DNA of 5,637 nucleotides from positions 1-5,637 of the forward strand of contig JAKLHG010000286.1 in assembly GCA_022710255.1 (NCBI GenBank), read 5' to 3'. A model generated the notes under the pieces. That model saw only the letters and a program-made list of their open reading frames with translations. It was not told where the DNA came from and ran no database searches. Of the stretch, positions 1-5,637 are shown one piece after another. The position numbers and the translations under genes were made by a program. Within the stretch, counting starts at the first letter, position 1; each line of letters opens with the position of its first letter. Source of the stretch: Candidatus Hydrogenedentota bacterium. GTDB lineage: Bacteria > Hydrogenedentota > Hydrogenedentia > Hydrogenedentales > CAITNO01.

Positions 1-476
1 GCGTCCTGCACGGCGCCCAGTGCGCCGGGTTGCCAATGGGACGCCTTTACCAGCGACTCATAGAGCGTCCAGCGGTTGGCGTTCTCGTTGATGACAACCA
101 GCGCGTCCTGGTCTCGCTTGCGCCTGTCCGTGGCGCGTTTATATTCCCGGGTGCGGATGGTCGCGATGGTGCCCGATTTCTGCTCATAGGCGAACCCGGA
201 ATTCAACAAGTCCTGGATTAACTGTGACCGGGCGGCACGCATGCGAATGGCCTGGCGGAATTCTTCATTGTCCGTGACGATGGACGCATAGGTATCGAAG
301 GCGGGTTCCCGCTCCCCGTCGATGACAAATTGCTCCACTTCCCGTGCGAAGGCCTTCAATTCCTCTTCCGGAACGGTGGAATAGTCGGGCTTGAGTTTGA
401 GAAATGGATTTCCCAGGCTTACACAGCCCGAAACAAGTAACAAGACCGCTGCAACCGGCACTAATTTCAGGTGCAT
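1..476 (-). CDS. Lipoprotein, YdbL/DUF1318-like, 3' end outside window
   Basis: This frame is open from an ATG at 476-474 down to the left edge: 158 complete codons and no stop. Residues 1-17 form a lipoprotein signal peptide: one Lys, then the hydrophobic stretch VPVAAVLLL, then the lipobox V-S-G-C with Cys18 as the predicted lipidated residue. Val19 at position +2 is not an inner-membrane retention Asp. The mature chain begins with a Pro/Lys-rich linker and an acidic helix (residues 36-60). A basic segment follows (RMRAARSQL, 78-86), then GFAYEQKSG (94-102), and later the ENANRWTLYESL stretch (131-142). This order, an Arg-rich helix, a G-x-x-x-E-x-x-x-G turn and an E-N-x-x-R-x-x-x-Y helix, matches my memory of the YdbL/DUF1318 family, envelope proteins of poorly known role. 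The family call is an inference. The start is supported by AAGAAAGGG at 493-485 on this strand, about 8 bases upstream, and by the signal peptide. Neighbouring genes are unrelated. Confidence 0.8.
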   Translation of the reverse strand, partial: MHLKLVPVAAVLLLVSGCVSLGNPFLKLKPDYSTVPEEELKAFAREVEQFVIDGEREPAFDTYASIVTDNEEFRQAIRMRAARSQLIQDLLNSGFAYEQKSGTIATIRTREYKRATDRRKRDQDALVVINENANRWTLYESLVKASHWQPGALGAVQD

Positions 477-492
477 TTTACGAACCCTTTCT

Positions 493-506
493 TGGAACAT
501 GTTCCA
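493..506. promoter_or_regulatory. 14-bp perfect palindrome in the lipoprotein leader, candidate operator
   Basis: TGGAACATGTTCCA reads identically on both strands. It ends 17 bp upstream of the lipoprotein start codon and touches its ribosome-binding stretch. A dimeric repressor bound here could block transcription or translation initiation. The core GAAC-AT-GTTC has the half-sites of a Gram-positive LexA box, but the spacer is 2 bases instead of 4, so I do not call it a LexA site. No regulator is encoded in the window. Confidence 0.4.
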
Positions 507-526
507 TCACGAAGCCCATGATTAAC

Positions 527-538
527 GAAAGCGCTTTC
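527..538. promoter_or_regulatory. 12-bp perfect palindrome, second candidate operator
   Basis: GAAAGCGCTTTC is self-complementary. Its centre (532.5) lies 33 bp, about three helical turns, from the centre of the palindrome at 493-506. It lies between the lipoprotein gene and the AT-rich -10-like patch near 570. The two palindromes differ in sequence, so they would not bind the same protein in an obvious way. The alternative is chance in a GC-rich spacer. Confidence 0.3.
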
Positions 539-565
539 CCGCGCGCATGTACCATGACCCGGTGA

Positions 566-580
566 AAGTATAATACAATT
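566..580 (-). promoter_or_regulatory. AT-rich -10-like patch, possible lipoprotein promoter
   Basis: An AT-rich patch stands out in GC-rich DNA. Read on the minus strand it holds TATTAT (575-570) and TATACT (572-567), either of which could be a -10 element. Initiation here would give a leader of roughly 80 bases containing both palindromes before the lipoprotein start. On the plus strand the same patch contains a perfect TATAAT (569-574), but the nearest downstream plus-strand gene is the tRNA, which has its own promoter. No convincing -35 is visible on either strand, so the direction is uncertain. Confidence 0.3.
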
Positions 581-855
581 TTCCCGCCCGCCGGCAGTCC
601 ACCCCCTTTACCAAAACCATTTACTTAAGACGAGCACGGCACTTGGTATCAGAATATGCCCTGCTGCGGAGGGTTGGTTCATATGCAGGCAGCGGCCTGT
701 TGGAACGCACCCTAACGGAAATTATCGCGTCAGGCCCGGGGCATTGTCAAATCTCACCGGATTTTTGACCAAAGAGGTATGCCGGAAACACCCGGTGTGC
801 AGGCCATCTCGGCATTACCAATGTAACGTACGACCATGAATCGCAGGACGGTAAA
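581..855. other. Non-coding spacer with nothing recognisable
   Basis: This stretch has no reading frame with a plausible start, ribosome-binding site and protein-like composition. The only structures seen are small: a 5-bp stem (CAGGC/GCCTG) near 682-695 and a 6-bp inverted repeat GTCAAA/TTTGAC at 746-769. Neither is followed by a T-run, so neither is called a terminator. No conserved RNA was recognised. Together with 477-580 it separates the divergent lipoprotein gene and tRNA. Confidence 0.6.
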
Positions 856-858
856 TCG

Positions 859-888
859 TTGCAATGCTTTCCGTTTTTTTGCTATACT
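859..888 (+). promoter_or_regulatory. Sigma-70-type promoter of tRNA-Ala
   Basis: A -35 element TTGCAA (859-864) is followed after 18 bp by a -10 element TATACT (883-888). The spacer contains a T-run. Initiation would fall near 894-896, just 5-7 bases before the mature tRNA 5' end, so the leader removed by RNase P would be very short. Spacing, hexamers and position all fit a housekeeping promoter. This is the best-formed promoter in the window. Confidence 0.7.
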
Positions 889-900
889 TGTGCCGGTTTC

Positions 901-976
<76 letters not shown>

Positions 977-1114
977 TTTCCCTTCTTTTCCCCCCTCCTA
1001 CGAGCCACCGTTTTAAAATCTGTCCTTTATTTCCGGCGCAAGGGCAGGGACATTCTGTGACTCCCATTCCCAACGATGGCCCCTGCCGTTTTTCGGGCCG
1101 CCGGGAAGCGTTAT

Positions 1115-1380
1115 CCAATCGGTCCAGCCGTCGTACGAATGTGGCGTGATCCAAGTGCGCGTCCCATATCAGGAACAACAGCCGAATGTCCCGGTGTGTG
1201 GTCTTCACGATGTTCTGCGCCAAGAAGCCGCTGTTTGTGTATCTGTAGATGAGTAACGTCAGTATACTGTGCAGGGCTCCGGGCGCTATCCGTACCCTGC
1301 GGGTTCACGTTGAATACGGGAAGATTACCAGTCCCTATGACAAAATGGACCATTTGTGCACTGGGCCCCCACTCGCGGAG
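1115..1380 (-). pseudogene. Remnant of a DUF772/IS1182-type transposase N-terminus, frameshifted
   Basis: Two overlapping minus-strand frames together give a transposase-like N-terminus. The first, from about 1380, reads LREWGPSAQMVHFVI and then FNVNPQGTDSARSP. The second, from about 1275, reads SILTLLIYRYTNSGF, then KTTHRDIRLLF and DAHLDHATFVRRL. As I recall the DUF772 family (IS1182/IS5-like DDE transposases), its N-terminus runs LREWLPE-x-H-L-VHF, then F-x-VN-x-x-GT, a Y-P-P-x-M-M-L-x-LLIY-x-Y stretch, and a H-PDH-x-T-x-x-x-F-R-R element. The order and spacing agree. The frame changes near 1272-1280. The similarity ends near 1115, so the catalytic core (normally several hundred more residues) is missing. 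A further fragment in a third frame (QHLVS, near 1395-1381) may continue it upstream. No start, ribosome-binding site or terminal inverted repeat is visible. The call comes from remembered family patterns, not a search. Confidence 0.55.
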
Positions 1381-1426
1381 ACCAAGTGTTGTCCAATAGG
1401 ATTACAGCATCCATTTTTATTTTTAC

Positions 1427-1432
1427 TATAAT
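1427..1432 (+). promoter_or_regulatory. -10 element, likely promoter of the kinase gene
   Basis: A perfect TATAAT sits in an AT-rich patch 61 bp upstream of the kinase start codon, implying a leader of about 55 bases. The -35 is weak: the best candidate is TTACAG at 1402-1407, with a long 19-bp spacer. The element lies just beyond the recognisable start of the transposase remnant and could be inside the former insertion element. No operator-like palindrome is seen around it. Confidence 0.5.
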
Positions 1433-1483
1433 GCATAGCGCTCCGCTTGAGAAATCTTTCCAAAAATGATGCGGTCTTGGCCT

Positions 1484-1487
1484 GGAG
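1484..1487 (+). promoter_or_regulatory. Shine-Dalgarno site of the kinase gene
   Basis: GGAG lies 6 bases before the ATG at 1494. An in-frame TAA at 1488-1490 rules out any start further upstream in this frame, so this site and the stop together fix the kinase start. Confidence 0.85.
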
Positions 1488-1493
1488 TAAATA

Positions 1494-4400
1494 ATGACAG
1501 GGACATCGAATACGGTTGACCCCCAAAAGGACGTTGCTGAAAGAAAGCAGCCGGCTTCTGAGCAAGAGCAGGGCGTAGATTCGAGTGCAACGGCCCACCT
1601 GAATGATGCATCCGTCGCCTTTGAATTCAACGTGCGGGAAACCACCGGACGGTATACAGGCGAGAAAGAGTATGCGCGTGGAGGCATGGGCCGTATTCTC
1701 ATCGCGTATGATACGATTCTCGCCCGGGATATCGTCATCAAGGAATTGCTGCCCAAAACGGCATTTCATACCGAAACCGTGGAGGGACCGGCCTGTTTTC
1801 CTGACCGCACACACCCCATGATGCATCGTTTTCTCCAGGAAGCGCGCATTACCGGCAGTCTGGAACACCCCTCGATTGTGCCGGTATATGAACTGGGCTT
1901 CCGGCAACACGGGGTGCCCTACTACACCATGAAGCTCGTCCGGGGAAAAACCCTGGCTGAAACCATTGTTCATGCGTCATCGCTGCGGGAAAGGCTGCAA
2001 TTGCTTACGCACTTCGTCAGCTTGTGTCAGGCCATAGCCTATGCCCACAGCCGGGGGGTCATCCATCGCGATCTCAAGCCTGCCAACGTAATGATCGGGG
2101 AATACGGGGAAACGGTCGTTTTGGACTGGGGACTCGCACGCAAACTTAATGAAGCAGCCGGGGGTGAGGAACACGGTGACAGTTTCCAGCAAGGTCCGTT
2201 GGACAACGAGCCGCAGGGCGTCACCATTGCCGGGCAGACACTGGGAACGCCCATGTACATGTCGCCGGAACAAGCCAAGGGCCGCCTCGAGGAAATTAAC
2301 GAACGCACGGACGTGTATGCCCTGGGTGTTATTCTCTATGAAATCATCACCGGTAAAACGCCCTATACCTGCACCACGATCGAGGAAGCGGTAAAGAAAA
2401 TAACAAGTGAAGCGCCCGTTCGGATCGAAGACTACGAGCCCGAAGTACCCCCCGCCCTGTCCGCCGTATGTGCCCGGGCCATGGCGAAAGAACCCGGCAC
2501 CCGGTATGCCTCGGCCGTGGAACTTTCCGAAGATATTTCACGGTTTCTCTCCGGCGCTCTCGTGAAAGCCTATGAGTACCGTTTCACGGAACAGCTGGGC
2601 CTCTTCGTTTCCCGGTATAAAGGGCGTCTTGCAATCGGCCTGACAATGGTGGCGGCCCTGCTGTGTGTTGCCGGGCTTTCCTATGTGCAGGTGACCCGAC
2701 AGCGCGACGACGCCAATGCGTCGCGCACCTTCGCCGAAGAGCAGCAGCGTATTGCGGAACGGGCCTATGAAATGGAGGAAGCCGCCCGTCTCGAATCGGA
2801 GAAAGTAGGCAGAGAAGCCGCCAGGGCGCTCTATAATGCGCAGATCGCCCTGGGAGCCAACCATGTCCAGCAGGGACGGTATGACAGCGCCCGCGCCACC
2901 CTGGCCGCGACCCCGGAAGCATGGCGCAACTGGGAATGGGGAAGACTGCAATTTCTGTGCAACTGCGACTACCGCTCCTATGGGCAGACCCTGAAGAAGA
3001 ATATAAATGCGGCACGTCATGGGTATACCGTGGACGTCTCTAATAATCGTGTGGTCATTGAAAACGCCGGAAACAATGTTCAACTTCGCGAGGGATTTAC
3101 CGGTGAAATTGCCGCGGTTCAGGTTTCAAGAGAAATGTCGGATATGCAGGCGTGCCTGAGCGCTTCCGGCCGCTGGTGGCTGGTAAGGGATCGTTCTTCG
3201 GCTACACTGAAAAACATGGAAAGCGGTGAAACCGCCCTTGAAATCCCGCTGATCAATCATTGGCGGTGGAGTTTCAGCTTCAGTGCCGATGATTCCACGA
3301 TGGCAGTTCGATCGGCGCCGGAAGAGGTCTCCGTGTACGGGTTGAAGTCGCGCCAACTGAAAGACCGGTATTCCTTGCTGGGATTGGACCAGGCTCGCCT
3401 CAGTCCGGATGGAACGTTTCTGGCGGTAACCGTTTCCTCCACCACTTCTGAAGACTTCGATAATGCTACGCTCGTTTTTCGAAATGTCGCGGACAAAACG
3501 GAGTTTTCCACGAGCGACGCGGATGGCATCACGGCAATGGAATTCGCGCCCGATGCGAATGTATGCGCCGTCGGCTCCGGGGCGGGAGACATTGTGCTTT
3601 GGAACCCCAGCCACAGGGAGCCTTTATGGCGCGCACACGCCCACGCTGATCAGGCGGCCGCCATCGCATTTTCGAAAAGATATGTAGAGGACGGCGCAGA
3701 AAAAGGTATTGTCGCCTCGTATTCAAGAGATGGCGCTGTCTGCGTAATCGAAGTGGACGCAGGAACAGAGCGGTTCCGAGTTTCCGTTCCCGAGGGGAAA
3801 GCCAATGCGATTGCGGTATCCCCGGAGGGTTCCCGCATAGCGCTTGGCGTCGCGCAGCATATTCACGTTTATGACGCGGCGTCGGGAACGCTGTTGCAAA
3901 CACTGCGGGGGCACGAAAAAGAAATCGTCTGCCTGAAGTTCAATGCGGATGCGAAACTGCTGTATTCCGTAACGGAAGCGGACGTCAAGATATGGAATCT
4001 TATGGGACGCGGAGCCACCCAGGCGATTGAAGCGGGCAATGTCGCAAACGCGGCACTGCTGCCGGGAAAGGATGTTTTCCGCACGTCATCCCCCGACGGC
4101 GCCCTGCAGGAGTGGCGTATTAAAAATGGGATGCCCCTATCGGGCCCTGACTACGCGGGACCCGCCTGTACCGAAACCCTGCTGGACCCGTCCGGAACCA
4201 GAATGCTTGTGGCATCCCCGGAAGGGCTCGCCTTGTATGCGATTGCGGAACGGCGGATTATCGCGGAGTTTCCCGGTCGAAATTTCGCCTCCGCTCCCGT
4301 GGCCTTCAGTCCCTGCGGACGCTGGTTCGCCCTGATGGATGCGGATGCGGTTTCCAGCACAAGCCTTGTTTCGCTGTATGAAAGCGCAAGCGGCCAAAAC

Positions 4401-5637
4401 GTTAAAGAAATTCACCTGTATGCCAGGGAACGCCCCTGGGATTTCGCCTCCTCGGCAATGGCGTTCGCGCCGGACGGCAATACCCTGGCGGTGACTGCCT
4501 GGAATCGCGTGATATTCTACTCCGTACCGCAAGGGTATGAGATCGGATTCAAATCCATTCCCGAACAGCAGGACAACAGGGCAAACTGTTGTTGTTTTAA
4601 TGCACAGGGAAACCGTCTGGCCCTTTCGTCGGGTAATAACACCCTTCTAATCCTTGATCTGGAAGACAATGAAGAACAGGGAATCAGCAAAGACGCAAGC
4701 GGGGAAATCACGGCCCTTGACTTCAGTGACGATGGCTCCCGACTCGCGGTGGGCGACGCCAGGGGCGTTGTCACCCTTCGGGACGCCGCATCCGGCACGG
4801 AACTGCTGAACGAGCATCTCCTGGACCAGGCGGTTCGCTTCTTATGGTTTGCAGACGGGGACCATACGCTTGTCGCAGGCGACGGTCGGAAGACAGTGAT
4901 GGTGCGCGCGTTTCCCTGGCGGGAGGCGGGACTTCCGGGAAAGGCATGCGATGCCCTCGCCCTCCGCCTTGAAGCCTATAAAACGTATCAGGAGCAGACC
5001 GCCCCCGCGTGGGGCATTTGCCAGGCGCACCTGCACGAGGTTCTGGAAATGAACCGCGCAACTGCCCGGGGAGAGGAAGCAACACCCGCTTTTCCCGGAA
5101 ACAGGGAATGCCCGGAAGGAGGCGTCTATTCCCTGACAGGCGACGGTCTGCCGACCTGTTCGCTCCACGGGCGGTTACACAATCCGCAGTGCCTGCTTGC
5201 ACTGGCAAAGGAATATGAAGAGGCGTCTCCGGCGATGCAAGGCGCCCTGCGGAACCTCCTGCGGGCGGCATTGCCGGAAACGGACGAGGCGCTGCGGGAA
5301 TGGGTAAACCGGTGGTTGAAACAGCAATGTCACGAAATGGCGGCGTTGCTGGCGTGCGAAAAGGGGATGGAGCTGTTTCCCGACCGCGATGATTTCGCCT
5401 CCGCCAAACTGAGGGCGTTGCTGATGATGGAAAGGGATGCGGAGGCGGTGCAGTGGAACGCTTCTCATACGATATCGCTCAGGGAACATCCCGATATGAT
5501 GATTAAGCTTGCGGACGCCCTGGCGCACCAGGGCGGCGAACAGGATGTCCGGCAGGCCGCCACCCTGTTGGATGCGTATCTGTCAAAAGAGAAAGCCGAA
5601 CCCCGGGTTCATGCCCTGGTGGAAATCTTGCGCCGGT
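1494..5637 (+). CDS. Membrane-anchored Ser/Thr protein kinase with WD40 propeller region, 3' end outside window
   Basis: The frame is open for 1381 codons to the right edge with no stop. It phosphorylates Ser/Thr on unknown targets. Kinase domain, about 55-353: Gly-rich loop ARGGMG (61-66), ATP-binding Lys83, helix-C Glu116, catalytic HRDLKPAN (191-198), metal-binding DWG (211-213, in place of DFG), SPE (257-259), RTDVYALG (271-278) and Arg337. All key residues are present, so it should be active. A Ser/Gln/Glu-rich tail (1-45) precedes it. One membrane helix spans about 379-398. A charged coiled-coil-like stretch follows (400-445), then a conserved module ending RNWEWGRL (478-485). WD40-like repeats occupy about 530-1140, a Cys-pair motif 1206-1226, and a helical, perhaps TPR-like tail runs from 1230 to the edge. 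Inferred topology is kinase in the cytoplasm and propellers outside. This architecture is typical of Planctomycetes and relatives. The gene stands alone, with no operon partner upstream. Confidence 0.95.
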   Translation, partial: MTGTSNTVDPQKDVAERKQPASEQEQGVDSSATAHLNDASVAFEFNVRETTGRYTGEKEYARGGMGRILIAYDTILARDIVIKELLPKTAFHTETVEGPACFPDRTHPMMHRFLQEARITGSLEHPSIVPVYELGFRQHGVPYYTMKLVRGKTLAETIVHASSLRERLQLLTHFVSLCQAIAYAHSRGVIHRDLKPANVMIGEYGETVVLDWGLARKLNEAAGGEEHGDSFQQGPLDNEPQGVTIAGQTLGTPMYMSPEQAKGRLEEINERTDVYALGVILYEIITGKTPYTCTTIEEAVKKITSEAPVRIEDYEPEVPPALSAVCARAMAKEPGTRYASAVELSEDISRFLSGALVKAYEYRFTEQLGLFVSRYKGRLAIGLTMVAALLCVAGLSYVQVTRQRDDANASRTFAEEQQRIAERAYEMEEAARLESEKVGREAARALYNAQIALGANHVQQGRYDSARATLAATPEAWRNWEWGRLQFLCNCDYRSYGQTLKKNINAARHGYTVDVSNNRVVIENAGNNVQLREGFTGEIAAVQVSREMSDMQACLSASGRWWLVRDRSSATLKNMESGETALEIPLINHWRWSFSFSADDSTMAVRSAPEEVSVYGLKSRQLKDRYSLLGLDQARLSPDGTFLAVTVSSTTSEDFDNATLVFRNVADKTEFSTSDADGITAMEFAPDANVCAVGSGAGDIVLWNPSHREPLWRAHAHADQAAAIAFSKRYVEDGAEKGIVASYSRDGAVCVIEVDAGTERFRVSVPEGKANAIAVSPEGSRIALGVAQHIHVYDAASGTLLQTLRGHEKEIVCLKFNADAKLLYSVTEADVKIWNLMGRGATQAIEAGNVANAALLPGKDVFRTSSPDGALQEWRIKNGMPLSGPDYAGPACTETLLDPSGTRMLVASPEGLALYAIAERRIIAEFPGRNFASAPVAFSPCGRWFALMDADAVSSTSLVSLYESASGQNVKEIHLYARERPWDFASSAMAFAPDGNTLAVTAWNRVIFYSVPQGYEIGFKSIPEQQDNRANCCCFNAQGNRLALSSGNNTLLILDLEDNEEQGISKDASGEITALDFSDDGSRLAVGDARGVVTLRDAASGTELLNEHLLDQAVRFLWFADGDHTLVAGDGRKTVMVRAFPWREAGLPGKACDALALRLEAYKTYQEQTAPAWGICQAHLHEVLEMNRATARGEEATPAFPGNRECPEGGVYSLTGDGLPTCSLHGRLHNPQCLLALAKEYEEASPAMQGALRNLLRAALPETDEALREWVNRWLKQQCHEMAALLACEKGMELFPDRDDFASAKLRALLMMERDAEAVQWNASHTISLREHPDMMIKLADALAHQGGEQDVRQAATLLDAYLSKEKAEPRVHALVEILRR
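3081..4913 (+). repeat. WD40-like repeat region: 14 degenerate strand elements in the kinase protein
   Basis: This lies within the kinase gene (residues about 530-1140). Fourteen copies of the F-S-P-D-G-x-x-L-A-V type element can be picked out, starting at residues 555, 596, 636, 684, 726, 775, 816, 856, 897, 938, 991, 1035, 1077 and 1119. The spacing is 40-53 residues. The clearest are LSPDGTFLAV (636), FSPCGRWFAL (938), FAPDGNTLAV (991) and FSDDGSRLAV (1077). Only one repeat is near canonical: it starts LRGHEKEIVCLKF at 804 and ends VKIWNL at 836. Others end with weaker W/Y-D-like strands such as IVLWN (700) and HVYDAASG (791). The repeats are protein-level and too diverged to show as DNA repeats. 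Such propellers usually bind protein or peptide ligands, and the ligand here is unknown. Confidence 0.75.

Noticed and set aside
30..221. 63-residue plus-strand frame near the left edge
   Set aside because: It is the shadow of the lipoprotein gene, which has a signal peptide, lipobox and ribosome-binding site on the other strand.
494..505. LexA/SOS box reading of GGAACATGTTCC
   Set aside because: The half-sites GAAC and GTTC are present, but the 2-base spacer does not match the 4-base spacer of the Gram-positive LexA box.
1043..1087. 7-bp inverted repeat GGCAGGG/CCCTGCC as an insertion-element end or terminator
   Set aside because: The arms are short, G+C-rich and separated by 31 bases. There is no T-run and no matching target duplication. 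Chance is sufficient.
1466..1519. 17-codon frame ATGATGCGG... overlapping the kinase start, as a possible leader peptide
   Set aside because: There is no Shine-Dalgarno site before it. It overlaps the real site and start codon of the kinase and has no attenuator structure.
1335..1973. 212-residue minus-strand frame opposite the kinase start
   Set aside because: It is antisense to the kinase domain, whose catalytic motifs are intact on the plus strand. There is no ribosome-binding site or recognisable protein pattern.

Overview
The window (about 55-60% G+C by eye) looks like chromosome from a free-living bacterium of the Planctomycetes/Lentisphaerae/Hydrogenedentes type. The main evidence is the large gene on the right. 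It has a PknB-like serine/threonine kinase domain with a DWG instead of a DFG motif, then one membrane segment, then a conserved 'RNWEWGRL' module and a long WD40 region. That architecture is typical of those lineages. The assignment is an inference from style, not from a marker gene.

Layout from left to right: (1) 1-476, minus strand, the N-terminal 158 codons of a lipoprotein that leaves the window on the left. Its mature part follows the YdbL/DUF1318 pattern. (2) 477-900, a non-coding region. Next to the lipoprotein gene it holds two perfect palindromes whose centres are 33 bp apart, then an AT-rich -10-like patch, then about 275 bp with nothing recognisable, then a good sigma-70-type promoter. 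(3) 901-976, a complete tRNA-Ala (anticodon CGC) with encoded CCA. (4) 977-1380, a short pyrimidine-rich tract and then, on the minus strand, a decayed remnant of a DUF772/IS1182-type transposase N-terminus, split by a frameshift and cut short. (5) 1400-1493, an AT-rich promoter zone and a clear Shine-Dalgarno site. (6) 1494-5637, plus strand, one uninterrupted reading frame of 1381 codons that runs off the right edge: the kinase-WD40 protein.

The genes do not form an operon: the orientations are minus, plus, minus, plus, and each intact gene seems to have its own promoter. The biology of the window is a membrane-anchored signalling kinase. Its kinase head is probably cytoplasmic. Behind the membrane segment lie 14 WD40-like strand elements (enough for two seven-bladed propellers), a Cys-pair motif resembling those at prepilin C-termini, and a helical, possibly TPR-like tail. 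The target and ligand cannot be read from the sequence. I see no CRISPR array, toxin-antitoxin pair, phage gene or recognisable defence operon.
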